A stretch of DNA of 64,000 bases from an uncultured Desulfovibrio sp. (GCA_937926875.1 CALBAX010000039.1:1-64000); one strand, 5' to 3'. Positions 24,770-34,575 are shown, numbered from the stretch's first letter. The notes: a model not told the origin generated them from the sequence alone. A program made the numbers and translations.

Positions 24770-25417
24770 TTATTTTGCCGCCTGTGCCTTGCCCTGCCCC
24801 TTGCCGCTGCCGCGCACGGGCATGGTGGCCCCTGTGCTCTTCATGATGAAGCTGAAGAGCTCCTGCGGGGTCATGTCGTTGCCGGTGGCAATGTCCACGA
24901 AGACGCTCTCCGGCGTGGGCTCGCCCTTGAAACCGGCCTCGCGCATCTTCTGCAGGATGAGGCCGCAGTCCAGCCCCAGGAAGGCGCTGAACTGTTTCAG
25001 GGAGCTTGTCTCGGCATGGCCGAAGGGAGGCTCGCCGTACTTGCGGGCCTGATAGTCCTTGATGGCATCGTTCCAGCTGACCAGTTGCTGCATGGGCGGG
25101 ATCTCCAGCAGGGTGCCCGCATAGACGAACAGGCAGATCAGGGCCGCTGCCAGCAGGGGCTTGCGGCTGCCGCCCTTGGCGCCACGGATGTAGTTCATGA
25201 CCGGCTTCCAGTTCAGCAGCGTATGCCACAGCCCGGCCACCAGGAAAAGCGCCCCGCCGGTGATGTGCAGATCGCCCCACTGGGCCTTGGTAAAGATGAT
25301 GCGCCAGTCTGCCCAGTAGGCCACACGGCCTTCAGGAACCACATAGAGCATGATGGAACTGATGATCAGCAGGACAAAGGAAAAAAACGTCGTCAAAGAA
25401 ATGATCTTGCGTAACAT
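24770..25417 (-). CDS. DUF4405-type membrane protein
   Basis: 215 residues. Helix 1 is SLTTFFSFVLLIISSIMLYVV. Helix 2 is HITGGALFLVAGLWHTLLNW, with two His at the spacing seen in di-heme cytochrome b-like FdnI folds. Helix 3 is LLAAALICLFVYAGTLLEI. The C-terminal half is soluble, contains CGLILQKMREAGFKGEPTPESVFVDIA, which resembles small DNA- or ligand-binding helical hairpins, and ends in a GKGQGKAQAAK tail. DUF4405 proteins are thought to be related to cytochrome b subunits, so a redox role at the membrane is possible but unproven. Start at 25417 follows GGGGGGTGACC. Confidence 0.75.
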   Translation of the reverse strand: MLRKIISLTTFFSFVLLIISSIMLYVVPEGRVAYWADWRIIFTKAQWGDLHITGGALFLVAGLWHTLLNWKPVMNYIRGAKGGSRKPLLAAALICLFVYAGTLLEIPPMQQLVSWNDAIKDYQARKYGEPPFGHAETSSLKQFSAFLGLDCGLILQKMREAGFKGEPTPESVFVDIATGNDMTPQELFSFIMKSTGATMPVRGSGKGQGKAQAAK

Positions 25418-25501
25418 GGTCACCCCCCAATGGTGTTTGATGGGGCTGCCTTTACGCTCTTCCACTCCTGTGTTCAAGATACTTTTCCACTTCTATAAAG
25501 A

Positions 25502-25538
25502 CAAAAAAGAGGAGACAGGTCCACATCCTGCCTCCTCC
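25502..25538 (-). terminator. Terminator of the peptide-binding-protein gene
   Basis: On the minus strand GAGGAGGCAGG, loop ATGTGGA, CCTGTCTCCTC (one G-U pair), then TTTTTTG. It lies 127 nt after the stop of the 25665-27359 gene. The segment between this hairpin and that stop is AT-rich, with no gene seen. Confidence 0.85.
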
Positions 25539-25664
25539 AGCATCCCCAGCATGTCATGACTATGGGGGAACATATCTTTACTTTATGCATAATATGCCGA
25601 TATCACGGCAAAACATAGTTATTTTCCAGAAACACGTCTTCCGGAAGGCCTGTCCTGCGCCCAC

Positions 25665-27359
25665 CTACGGCGTCACTTTGTAACGTTGCAGGCTCTTGGG
25701 CACCCACCAGTCCTCAAAGTTGTACATGATGCCCGCCAGGGCGGGCTTGATGCCCATGAAGCGGTTTTGCACCACAGGCAGGGCATAGGGCACGTAGAGG
25801 AAGCAGTAGGGCTGATCCTCGTCCAGGATCTCCTGCGCCTGATGGTACAGCGCGGTCCGGCGCTGGCGATCCGGCGTGGAGCGGGCCTCTTCCAGCACCT
25901 TGTCCAGCTCGGGGTTCTTGTAATGGATGAAGTTCAGCCCCCCGGGCACGGCCTGCGAGGAATGCCAGACCGCGAAGATGTCCGGATCCTGGGTGATGGT
26001 CCAGCCCAGGATGATGGCATCGAAGCGGCCGGTATTCACGAATTCCCGGATGAAGGCCGCCCACTCCACAGTGCGGATGCGCACGTCGATGCCCACGGCC
26101 CGCAGCTGGCTCTGGATGATGGTGGCGGTGAGGATGCGCGGCTCGTTGCCCTGGTTGGTCAGGATGGTGAAAGCCAGGGGCTTGCCGTCCTTGTCCAGGA
26201 TGCCGTCGCCGTCGCTGTCCGTGAAACCGGCCTCGGCCAGCAGCTTGCGGGCCCTGTCGGGGTTGAAGCTCACAGGGCGCAGGCCCGGATGGTAGGCCCA
26301 GGTGCCCGGCTTGTAGGGGCCGAAGGCCGGTTCCCCCAGCCCCAGCAAGACGCCCTTGACGATGTCGCCCCGGTTGATGGCGCAGGAGATGGCCTGGCGT
26401 ACCTTTTTGTCCTTGAAGAAAGGATGCTCCAGATTGAAGCCCAGGAAATTGTAGACCGATGCCAGATAGCGGTATTTGTGGAAGGATTCCGCCCACTTTT
26501 TCCCCGATGTCTGGCGCAGGTACTGCTGCGGGCTCAGCTCCATCACATCCAGACGCCCGGCGCGGGTCTCCATGAACATGGTGGCCGTATCCGGGATGAT
26601 GCGGAAGACCACCTCGCTGATGTGCGGCCTGCCCAAAAAGTAGGTGGGGGAGGCCTCCAGCACGATGCGCACGCCCGGCTCCCAGCGCTGGAGGCGGTAA
26701 GGCCCGGCGCCCACGGGCTTGCGGGCGAAGGAGGTGGTGCGGATATTCTGCCCCTCCAGGATGTGCCTGGGCAGGATGGGGTTCATCCAGGAAGACACGG
26801 CCCGGGCAAAGAAGTGCTCGTAGCGGACCTCGAAGCTGTAGCGATCCAGCACGCGGAACTCCTTGACCTGGAGGAAGTCGTCCGCATAGGGGCTGCCCGT
26901 GGCCGGGTCGATGACCATCTTGTAAGTGAATTCCACGTCCGCGGCCGTCAGCTCGGTACCGTCTTCCCAAAGGATGCCCTTGCGCAGGCGGAAGCGCAGC
27001 AGGCGGCCTTCGTCTTCCATGCTGAAGGACTCCGCCGCCCAGCATTCCGGCTCCAGATCCTTGTTGAAGCGCAGCGGCGCCACATAGAGCAGATCCGCCA
27101 CTTCGTGGGAGGCGGAATCCGCCGTCAGATACGGGATGAGGTTGGAGGCCTCGCCGATGCTGCCCAGCAGGATGCGGTCGCCGTCCGTGGGGGGCATGCT
27201 GCCTTCTCCGTCATCCGCGGCTGCGGGCAGCGGCAGGCAAAGCAGCAGGAGCAGGAAAAAAACTCCCCAGGTGACGCGGCCCCCTGCCGGAGAGCCCTTG
27301 CCGGCTGCCCGGGAGGCGGCGGAAAATGCCATCTTTTTTTTCATAAAATATTTTTTCAT
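25665..27359 (-). CDS. Peptide/nickel-type ABC transporter substrate-binding protein (SBP_bac_5)
   Basis: Periplasmic solute receptor of 564 residues, DppA/OppA family. After a Lys-rich start comes a long signal peptide (WGVFFLLLLLCLPLPAAA). Conserved features are LLYVAPLRFNKDLEPE, FRLRKGILWEDGTELTAADVEFTY (family motif from KGI onward), RKPVGAGPYRLQRWEPG and VRQAISCAINRGDIVKGVLLGLG. DSDGDGILDKDG is an EF-hand-like insertion common in this family. No permease or ATPase gene is adjacent, so it is an orphan receptor. The start is uncertain because none of three nearby ATGs has a clear Shine-Dalgarno. Ligand unknown. Confidence 0.9.
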   Translation of the reverse strand: MKKYFMKKKMAFSAASRAAGKGSPAGGRVTWGVFFLLLLLCLPLPAAADDGEGSMPPTDGDRILLGSIGEASNLIPYLTADSASHEVADLLYVAPLRFNKDLEPECWAAESFSMEDEGRLLRFRLRKGILWEDGTELTAADVEFTYKMVIDPATGSPYADDFLQVKEFRVLDRYSFEVRYEHFFARAVSSWMNPILPRHILEGQNIRTTSFARKPVGAGPYRLQRWEPGVRIVLEASPTYFLGRPHISEVVFRIIPDTATMFMETRAGRLDVMELSPQQYLRQTSGKKWAESFHKYRYLASVYNFLGFNLEHPFFKDKKVRQAISCAINRGDIVKGVLLGLGEPAFGPYKPGTWAYHPGLRPVSFNPDRARKLLAEAGFTDSDGDGILDKDGKPLAFTILTNQGNEPRILTATIIQSQLRAVGIDVRIRTVEWAAFIREFVNTGRFDAIILGWTITQDPDIFAVWHSSQAVPGGLNFIHYKNPELDKVLEEARSTPDRQRRTALYHQAQEILDEDQPYCFLYVPYALPVVQNRFMGIKPALAGIMYNFEDWWVPKSLQRYKVTP

Positions 27360-27471
27360 AAGTTACGCGTGTCTATTGCCATTGAAGTGATGCCTGTGAT
27401 ATTACTCCCAAATCTATTACTGCGATTTTTCAACGGAGCCCGCGCAGAAAACCGGGCAGCGGAGAACATGC

Positions 27472-30400
27472 ATGAGCAGATCTGAGCAGAACGTCGTCAG
27501 GGAGATGTGCCAGGCCTTCCTGCACGACGCCGTTCCGGAGTATATCCGTGATACGGCTTACTATATCCTGTCCGAAGGCGGGGTGCAAAAAATAAATATC
27601 CAGGAGGGCGAGACCTGGGAAGCGCAAGGCGTCATCCAGGGGGAAGACCTCCAGGTCTATACGCCCAGCCTGACTTTCTCCATCACGGATCGCAGCACCC
27701 GCCACCAGTGCAACTGTTCGGAGTCCTTCACCAGCACATGCCGCCATGTGGCGGCCCTGGCCCTGCGTCTGCTGGAGGAACTGCGCAAGGAACAGGGCGA
27801 CGCCGAAGAGGTCGCTCCCCCTGCCAAGGACTGGAAGCAGAGCTTCCGCTCCTTCTTCTCCACTGATATGGAGCCCGAGCCCGGCAAGCACTATCTCATT
27901 TTCCGCTTCCAGCCGGAGCAGGGCCGTCTGCTGGTCTCCTTTTTCCGGGGCCGCCAGAACAAGTCCGGCCTGTCCAGCGTGCATAACGAGATCACGCTCC
28001 AGCAGATCATCAACAATCCCGACTGGTGCGAGTTCTCGCCCCAGCTGCCGCATGTGGCCCGCCAGATAGGCCAGCACCTGGACTATTACGGCCATCGCGT
28101 GGAGATCCCCGACGGCCTGACCTCGTGGTTCTTCTGGGCCGTACGCAAGGAATATTATCTGCTCTGGAAGGATACCGACCGCCCCTGCCGCATCGAGAGC
28201 ACGCCCTTTGCCCTCAAGCTCAAGCCCAATTTCGACGACAACGGCTTCAGCTTCGACGTACTGCTCAAGCGAGAAGGCCGCCCGCCCCTGCCCATCCGGA
28301 CCAACGGAGCGCCCAGCGACCACCTGCACGGCGCCGAGGCCCCCGAGGACGCGCCCATCACCTTCCACGGCCAGATGCCGCTTTGGGTCTGCTACCAGCA
28401 CAACTTCTATCCCGTGCAGACGGGCCTGTATCCGTCGCTGGTGCACAACCTCATCTATGAGCGCCCGGTGGTGCCGCAGGAAGAGATCTCCGAATTCCTG
28501 GACCGCGTCTGGACGCGCCTGCCCTCTTCCGAGCTCTACGAGCCGCAGCAGTTCCTGCGCATGATGGAGCCCGTGTTCCAGCCGGCCACCTACAATCCCA
28601 AGCTCTTCCTGGACGAGGAAGGCAGCCTGCTGACCCTGGAGATCGACAACATCTACCAGACCCGCCACGGCGAGTTCACGCTCAACGGCCCCAACCCCGA
28701 TTTCCAGACCGGCAGCTACACTTACGAGGGCCAGACCTATCTGGTGCGCCGCCATCAGGAAGAAGAGGCCCAGCTCATGAACGAGCTGGCGGGCATGGAT
28801 TTCCAGGCCCGTTCCAGCAAGCTCTGGTTCCTGGAGCCGGAAGAGGCCATCGCCTTCCTGCTGGACTCCTACCCCACCCTGGTGGAAAACTACCGGGTCT
28901 ACGGCGAACGCGCCCTCTCGCGCTACAAGATGCGCACGGCCAAGTCCTCCATCTCCGCCGAGGTGGTGAGCAACGAGAAGGAAAAGTGGTTCTCGCTGGA
29001 GATCAGCGTGGATTACGAAGGCCAGTCCCTGCCCCTGGACAAGATCTGGAAGGCCTGGACCCGCGGCAAGCGTTATGTGCAGCTCAAGGACGGCTCCTAC
29101 ACCAGCCTGCCCGAATCCTGGCTGGAAAAGATCGCCCACAAGCTCACGGCCCTGGGCCTGGATCCCAGCAAGCCGCCGCAGACCAAGTTCAAGCAGTTCG
29201 AGGCCCCGGTGCTGGACAGCCTGCTGGAAGACCTGCCCGGCGCCCGCACGGACTCCTTCTGGAACAACCTGCGCGAGAAGATCCGCTCCTTCCGCGAGGT
29301 GCGGCCCGTACCGCCGCCCAAGGCGCTGCAGGCCAATCTGCGCAGTTACCAGCTGCAGGGCCTGTCCTATCTCAACTTCCTGTCGGAATACGGCTTCGGC
29401 GGCATCCTGGCCGACGAGATGGGCCTGGGCAAGACCGTGCAGACCCTGGCCTTCATCCAGCATATGGTGGAAAGCCGCTTCGAGGGCCCCAACCTCATCG
29501 TGGTGCCCACCTCGGTGCTGCCCAACTGGGAACGCGAAGCGGAAAAGTTCGTGCCCGGCCTGCGCCGCCTGACCATCTACGGCACGCGCCGCGAGGGCAT
29601 GTTCAAACACATCGCGGAATCGGACCTCATCATCACCACCTATGCCCTGCTGCGGCGTGACCTGGAGGAGATGGAGAAGTACGAGTTCAACACCGTCATC
29701 CTGGACGAGGCCCAGAACATCAAGAACCCCAACACCATCACGGCCCGCGCCGTGCGCCGCATCAATGCCCGCATGCGCCTGTGCCTGTCCGGTACGCCCA
29801 TCGAGAACAACCTCTTCGAGCTCTGGAGCCTGTTCGAGTTCCTGATGCCCGGCTTCCTCGGTTCGCAGCATGCCTTCCAGCGCGGCATCGTCAAGCCCAT
29901 CAAGGATGGCGACGCCGAGACCCTGGATTACCTGCGTACCCGCGTGCGGCCCTTCATTTTGCGCCGTACCAAGGCCGAAGTGGCCAAGGACCTGCCGCCC
30001 AAGGTGGAGAGCGTCACCTGCTGCGCGCTGGAAGAGGCGCAGGCCGAGCTCTACGCCGCCCTGGCCCGCAAGCTGCGCGCCCAGGTGCTGGCCGACGTGG
30101 ACGAAAAGGGCCTGGCCAAGAGCCAGATGTCCATTCTGGACGCCCTGCTCAAGCTGCGCCAGATCTGCTGCCATCCGCGCCTGCTCAAGATCGACCTGCC
30201 CGGCTTCTCCAACAACCTGCCTTCCGGCAAGTTCGACGCCTTCAAGGACATGGTCATGGAGATCGTGGAAGGCGGCCACAAGGTGCTGGTCTTCTCGCAG
30301 TTCGTGCAGATGCTCCAGATCATCCGCCAGTGGCTGGAGTTCTCGCAGATCCCCTTCTGCTATCTGGACGGCGCCAGCAAGGACCGCTTCGAACAGGTGG

Positions 30401-30729
30401 ACCGCTTCAACAACAGCCCGGACATCCCCATCTTCCTCATCTCGCTCAAGGCGGGCGGCACGGGCCTGAACCTGACCAGCGCGGACTACGTCATCCACTA
30501 CGACCCGTGGTGGAACCCCGCCGTGGAAAGCCAGGCCACGGACCGTACCCACCGCATCGGCCAGACGCGGCAGGTGTTCTCCTACAAGCTCATCTGCCAG
30601 AACACGGTGGAAGAGAAGATCCTCAAGCTGCAGGAAGCCAAGCGTGGCGTGGCCGAGGCCATCATCCCCGGCCAGGATACCTGGAAGTCCCTGACACGCG
30701 AGGATCTGGAGATGCTCTTCGAAGTCTAG
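27472..30729 (+). CDS. SWIM-domain SNF2 family helicase/ATPase
   Basis: Large nucleic-acid translocase of 1085 residues. A SWIM zinc finger with Cys80, Cys82, Cys90 and His92 (HQCNCSESFTSTCRHVA) is near the N-terminus. A long middle domain precedes the SNF2 motor. Motor motifs are YQLQGLSYLNFL (Q region), LADEMGLGKTVQTL (motif I), LIVVPTSVLPNW (Ia), VILDEAQNIKN (II), LCLSGTPIENNLFELWSL (III), VLVFSQFVQML (IV), LISLKAGGTGLNLTSAD (V) and QATDRTHRIGQTR (VI). This architecture is widespread in bacteria. It resembles RapA-like remodelers, but its true substrate is unknown. GGAGAACATGC precedes the start. Confidence 0.93.
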   Translation: MSRSEQNVVREMCQAFLHDAVPEYIRDTAYYILSEGGVQKINIQEGETWEAQGVIQGEDLQVYTPSLTFSITDRSTRHQCNCSESFTSTCRHVAALALRLLEELRKEQGDAEEVAPPAKDWKQSFRSFFSTDMEPEPGKHYLIFRFQPEQGRLLVSFFRGRQNKSGLSSVHNEITLQQIINNPDWCEFSPQLPHVARQIGQHLDYYGHRVEIPDGLTSWFFWAVRKEYYLLWKDTDRPCRIESTPFALKLKPNFDDNGFSFDVLLKREGRPPLPIRTNGAPSDHLHGAEAPEDAPITFHGQMPLWVCYQHNFYPVQTGLYPSLVHNLIYERPVVPQEEISEFLDRVWTRLPSSELYEPQQFLRMMEPVFQPATYNPKLFLDEEGSLLTLEIDNIYQTRHGEFTLNGPNPDFQTGSYTYEGQTYLVRRHQEEEAQLMNELAGMDFQARSSKLWFLEPEEAIAFLLDSYPTLVENYRVYGERALSRYKMRTAKSSISAEVVSNEKEKWFSLEISVDYEGQSLPLDKIWKAWTRGKRYVQLKDGSYTSLPESWLEKIAHKLTALGLDPSKPPQTKFKQFEAPVLDSLLEDLPGARTDSFWNNLREKIRSFREVRPVPPPKALQANLRSYQLQGLSYLNFLSEYGFGGILADEMGLGKTVQTLAFIQHMVESRFEGPNLIVVPTSVLPNWEREAEKFVPGLRRLTIYGTRREGMFKHIAESDLIITTYALLRRDLEEMEKYEFNTVILDEAQNIKNPNTITARAVRRINARMRLCLSGTPIENNLFELWSLFEFLMPGFLGSQHAFQRGIVKPIKDGDAETLDYLRTRVRPFILRRTKAEVAKDLPPKVESVTCCALEEAQAELYAALARKLRAQVLADVDEKGLAKSQMSILDALLKLRQICCHPRLLKIDLPGFSNNLPSGKFDAFKDMVMEIVEGGHKVLVFSQFVQMLQIIRQWLEFSQIPFCYLDGASKDRFEQVDRFNNSPDIPIFLISLKAGGTGLNLTSADYVIHYDPWWNPAVESQATDRTHRIGQTRQVFSYKLICQNTVEEKILKLQEAKRGVAEAIIPGQDTWKSLTREDLEMLFEV

Positions 30730-30757
30730 GCGATACAGCAGCCAGCAGCGTCACCAC

Positions 30758-30806
30758 ACGGCGCGGAAGCAGGGCCCTGCCAGGTTTCCGCGCCGTTTCC
30801 TGTTTT
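30758..30806 (+). terminator. Terminator of the SNF2 gene
   Basis: ACGGCGCGGAA (30758-30768) pairs with TTCCGCGCCGT (30786-30796). The 17-nt loop itself contains GCAGGGCCCTGC, and TTCCTGTTTT follows. Confidence 0.75.
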
Positions 30807-31101
30807 CGGGAAGAACCTGCCTTCCGCACGATCAGGAGCGCACGGCAATGCGTTGCCGAAGGTGCAGCCTTTTCCCCGGCAGCCCCCATCCCGGAGGGGC
30901 GCGACCTCATTCAGCCCCCCTGCCGCAGCCATCCCCGTCCATCCTGTCCCCCATGGCAGACGCCCTCGTGATGGCGGCTGCCCCCCTTGCGCGCCTGTTT
31001 CGGTAAGGCTATGCTCCAAGCAGCCTCCGGGCCCGTCATCCCTGCCTTTCCGGCCCGGGGACGCCTCTTTTTCCGGCAGGCCCCTGCCAAGGAGACGCCG
31101 C
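30807..31101. other. Intergenic leader before the CHAD gene
   Basis: No gene is seen. The long open frame that runs through this stretch into the CHAD gene has no ribosome-binding site and Pro/Arg-rich, shadow-like composition. Confidence 0.5.
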
Positions 31102-32805
31102 ATGGACGAAGCTGCCCCCACCACGCCCCGCACCCTGCTCTGGCGCGGCACACGCTGCCTGCGCAATGATTCCCCCGCCCTGCGCCCCTGCGGGCTCCGC
31201 CGCCTCTGCCGGCTATTCGGCATCGACCTGGCCGCCCGCCAGCGGGAAACCGATCTGGTCCTGTCCATCTTCGCCGGGCTGGCTCCCCGGCACGGTCTGG
31301 ACAGGGAGCTGGCCCCTCTGGCCGTGCTGGCCCATACCCTGGTGGAGCTGGGGGACGGGACGCCCGATGCGGGCGAGATCCTGCTCACCCACCCTCTCAA
31401 GCGCCTCGATGCCGCCGGCAACCGGCTGCTGGCCATGGTCCTGACCCTGCTCACCGTGGGCAAGGGCCGTACGGACAAGGTGGAGCCCCTGTTGACCGCC
31501 ATGGGCTGCGCCACCGACGATCCCCGGCGGCGTATCGCCGTCGTGCTGGCGGCCATCGTGCAGGTGGCCCGTTTCGCCCTGCGCTTCGATCCGCTGGAGA
31601 TCCGCCTGCCCGGCGAGCCTCCTGTCCTCTTCCTCATCCGGGTGCGCACGCCCCTGCGCCTGCGCAAGCAGCTGGTCATCCACGCGCCGCTCTGGGCACG
31701 CCTGTTCGGCAAGTCATCCCTGGAATGGTTCTGGACCTTCGACGCCGCTGCCGACGCGCCGGTCCCGGCTCCGGCCCCGCCTTCCGGGCAATTGTTCAGC
31801 AGCCATTTCAGCGCCTATCTGCAAAGGCAGGCACGGGCCCTGCATGAGCTGGCCCGCAGCGACAGCGCCCTGGACGAGGAGCCCATCCACGACGCCCGCG
31901 TCATCCTGCGCAGCCTGCTTTCCGTCTTCGGCAGCCTGAAGCCGCACCTGCGCAAGGACTGGCTGGCCTCTGTGGAAGCCGACCTGCGCACGGCCCGCAA
32001 GCTGCTGGGCGGTGTGCGGGACACGGATGTGCTTTTGGGCCACATCAGGGACTATGTCCTGCGCCCTGTCCCCGCCGGCGCTCCCGAAACCGCGGGAAGC
32101 GACCCGGCCCCGGAAGGAGCCGCGCCCCTTTTCCGGCCGGAGGATCTGCCCGCCGGTCTGCGCAGCCTGTACGCCGCCCTGCAGAAGGAACGCGCCGCGG
32201 CCCTTTCCCGCGCCGCGGCCCATTATGCCTCGGACGCCTACCGGGAGCTGCTGCACAAGCTGGACGGCAATGCCGCGGCCCAGACCTGCCGCTCCGTGCT
32301 GGACCGTCGCGGCCGCGCCCGGCCCATGCTGCTGGCAGACATCATGGCTGCCGGTGTGGATCGGGCCACGCGCGACCTCCTTGCCCATGACCGCTGGACG
32401 CACGGGCACCTGATCCCCGAAGAGCTGCTGCACAACATGCGTATCGCTTTCAAGCAGCTGCGCTATCTGATGGCCTTTTTCGGCAGCCAGGGCGGCCGGA
32501 ACGGCGAGCGCCTGATCCGTCTGTGCCGCCGCTGTCAGGAGAGCCTCGGACAGATGCACGACAACGCCGTGGCCGCGGCCACGGCCCTGCGCCATCTGCA
32601 GCGCATGCCGGAAGCCCGGCAGCATACGGAAGATGCCAGCGGCCTGGAGGAATACGCCCGCTGGTGCGAAGACGAGATGCACCGCCATGCCATGGCCTTC
32701 CTGGCGGACTGGACGGAAAACGGCCGGGACGATCTCTGCCGCCTGACCCGCAAGCTCTCCCCGTCAGCAGGTGATCCGCTTCCCCTGCTCCGCCCCGCCG
32801 ACTAG
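31102..32805 (+). CDS. CHAD domain protein
   Basis: 567 residues. The C-terminal two-thirds is a CHAD domain, an alpha-helical, His-rich fold that binds inorganic polyphosphate. It contains EEPIHDARVILRSLLSVFG, ARKLLGGVRDTDVLLGHI, LLHNMRIAFKQLRYLMAFFG and LGQMHDNAVAAATALR. The N-terminal ~200 residues include CGLRRLCRLFGIDLAARQ, a helical HD-like pattern (LAPRHGLDRELAPLAVLAH) and RIAVVLAAIVQVARFALRFD, which resemble the C-terminal domain of Ppx/GppA exopolyphosphatases, but no actin-like ATPase half is present. AAGGAGACGCCGC precedes the ATG. A role in polyphosphate granules is inferred. Confidence 0.85.
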   Translation: MDEAAPTTPRTLLWRGTRCLRNDSPALRPCGLRRLCRLFGIDLAARQRETDLVLSIFAGLAPRHGLDRELAPLAVLAHTLVELGDGTPDAGEILLTHPLKRLDAAGNRLLAMVLTLLTVGKGRTDKVEPLLTAMGCATDDPRRRIAVVLAAIVQVARFALRFDPLEIRLPGEPPVLFLIRVRTPLRLRKQLVIHAPLWARLFGKSSLEWFWTFDAAADAPVPAPAPPSGQLFSSHFSAYLQRQARALHELARSDSALDEEPIHDARVILRSLLSVFGSLKPHLRKDWLASVEADLRTARKLLGGVRDTDVLLGHIRDYVLRPVPAGAPETAGSDPAPEGAAPLFRPEDLPAGLRSLYAALQKERAAALSRAAAHYASDAYRELLHKLDGNAAAQTCRSVLDRRGRARPMLLADIMAAGVDRATRDLLAHDRWTHGHLIPEELLHNMRIAFKQLRYLMAFFGSQGGRNGERLIRLCRRCQESLGQMHDNAVAAATALRHLQRMPEARQHTEDASGLEEYARWCEDEMHRHAMAFLADWTENGRDDLCRLTRKLSPSAGDPLPLLRPAD

Positions 32806-32864
32806 ACGAGGGCTCCCGGACGCGCCAACGCGCCGGGACGTATGGCAACGGCCGGCAGCCCTCA

Positions 32865-32889
32865 TAAAAAAGCGCCCTTTTCAGGGCGC
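32865..32889 (-). terminator. Terminator of the dGTPase gene
   Basis: On the minus strand GCGCCC, TGAAAA, GGGCGC, then TTTTTT. It lies 84 nt beyond the dgt stop. On the plus strand no T run follows, so it mainly serves the minus strand. Confidence 0.85.
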
Positions 32890-32972
32890 AACAGCAGGGC
32901 ACCGGCAGGGCGGGACATCGGGTCCCTGCCCTCCGGCTCCCGGGGCCTTGGCCCCACTACAGGATGCCGCCG

Positions 32973-34316
32973 CTAGCAGGACGTGCCCAAAAACTGGGTG
33001 GACACGAAGCTGGCGTACTGGTCGGTCATGCCGGTGATGAAGTCCAGCACCCGCAGATAGGAGACATACAGGTCATCCTCCCGGCGCGGCGCATGCCCGC
33101 CCATGAGCTGCAGGGCCTGCTGCTCCTTGTAGGTGAGCCGTCCGGGATCGCAGATGCGGCGGTGACAGGCCGGGATGAAGGTATCCAGCAGGCGCTTGTA
33201 GACGCTGTAGGAGCCGATCTCCAGCGCCGTCTTGTGGCTGTTCTTGAGGATGCGCCCGTTGAAGATCTCTTTTGCACTGGCCATGTAGGCCCGCACGTCT
33301 TCCGGCGCCATGTCCATGAGCGGGCCTTCGAATTCCCGGCGCATGATGCGCTCGTACTGGGCGGCGAAGGTCTCGAACAGGCTCGCGGTCACATGGCCGA
33401 TGACGCGGGCCCGCACATACCCGGCCCTCTCCCGGTCGGAGCCCATATCGTCCATCCGCTGCGGATCGAGCTTCAGGCTGGGGGCCAGGGGCTCCACCAC
33501 CTTCAGGATGTCCGCCAGGGTGATGATGTCCAGCTCACGGGCGTCTTCCATGTCCACGATGCGGTAACAGGTGTCGTCGGCCGCTTCGGCCAGCAGGGAG
33601 AGCGGATGCCGGGCAAAGTCGCCCCGGCGTGTCTTCAGGCCCAGGGCGCGGAACACGTCCTCGAAAATGGCGGCCTCGGCCTGATAATAATTGAACTTGC
33701 ATTTGCCGCCCCGTGCACGGGACTGCCAGGAATCCCACGGATATTTGACCATGCTGGCCAGCGTGGGATAGGTGAGCCGGAACCCGCCCTGATCGCGGTT
33801 GTTCTCCACCACGTTGACCACCCGGAAGCCCTGGGCGTTGCCGTCGAAGCAGCGGAAGTCGCTCTGCTGCGTCTCCTCCAGCGCGTTCACATAGACGTGG
33901 TTGGCCGGGTCCCCGAACCAGTCGCGGATGGCGAACTCGCCCGCATGGCCGAAAGGCGGATTGCCGATGTCGTGGGCCAGGCAGGCGGCTTCGAGGATCT
34001 GGCCGGGGAATTCCGGCGCGGCGTAGTCCGGCAGCTCGCCCCGGTGACGCAGGAAGTAGCCCGCCATGGCTCCCAGCGAACGCCCCACGCTGCTGACCTC
34101 CAGCGAATGGCTGAGGCGCGTGTGGATGTGGTCGTTGCGCACCAGCGGATGCACCTGCGTCTTGCGCGCCAGACGCCGGAACGAACTGGAATAGATGATG
34201 CGGTCCCTGTCCTGCAAAAACGGGCTGCGGGCCGGGTCCAGCTTTTTGAAATCCACGCCGCTGCCCCCGTAGCGCAGGGGAAGAAGCAGTTTGCGCCACT
34301 GTTCCTGAAAATTCAT
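32973..34316 (-). CDS. dgt: Deoxyguanosinetriphosphate triphosphohydrolase-like protein
   Basis: HD-domain dNTP triphosphohydrolase of 447 residues, releasing tripolyphosphate from dNTPs. The N-terminal signature DRDRIIYSSSFRRLARKTQV is followed by HTRLSHSLEVSSVGRSLG (first His). The HD pair is in ACLAHDIGNPPFGHAGE, and the distal Asp lies in RIVDMEDARELD. The length corresponds to the long dGTPase type. ATG at 34316 is supported by GGGAGGTCCC. Activity against dGTP specifically versus other dNTPs is not predictable, and many homologues are general dNTPases. Confidence 0.92.
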   Translation of the reverse strand: MNFQEQWRKLLLPLRYGGSGVDFKKLDPARSPFLQDRDRIIYSSSFRRLARKTQVHPLVRNDHIHTRLSHSLEVSSVGRSLGAMAGYFLRHRGELPDYAAPEFPGQILEAACLAHDIGNPPFGHAGEFAIRDWFGDPANHVYVNALEETQQSDFRCFDGNAQGFRVVNVVENNRDQGGFRLTYPTLASMVKYPWDSWQSRARGGKCKFNYYQAEAAIFEDVFRALGLKTRRGDFARHPLSLLAEAADDTCYRIVDMEDARELDIITLADILKVVEPLAPSLKLDPQRMDDMGSDRERAGYVRARVIGHVTASLFETFAAQYERIMRREFEGPLMDMAPEDVRAYMASAKEIFNGRILKNSHKTALEIGSYSVYKRLLDTFIPACHRRICDPGRLTYKEQQALQLMGGHAPRREDDLYVSYLRVLDFITGMTDQYASFVSTQFLGTSC

Positions 34317-34538
34317 GGGACCTCCCGCGTGCCTGAACGGTAACAACATGCCAGTACGTACAGAATCTGCCACGCCTGGATGCGGAACACAAGAGCGGAC
34401 GGGGCATGGCGGACATGCCGCACGCGCTTCACCCGGGACAAGGAAGGGGTCCCGGCCGGTACTTCAGCGTCAGACCGGGACAGATAATGTGATCAGTGCC
34501 CCTGCCATACCGCATGGACCATGGCCGGGGAGTCCCCC

Positions 34539-34567
34539 TTGACGGACAGACGCTTGCCACCTATAAG
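34539..34567 (+). promoter_or_regulatory. sigma70 promoter of tRNA-Arg
   Basis: TTGACG (34539-34544), 17 bp, TATAAG (34562-34567). Confidence 0.85.
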
Positions 34568-34575
34568 GACAGCAC

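Noticed and set aside
30853..31101. N-terminal extension of the CHAD protein by 83 residues
   Set aside because: Pro/Arg-rich composition without a ribosome-binding site, whereas ATG 31102 has AAGGAG at the right distance.
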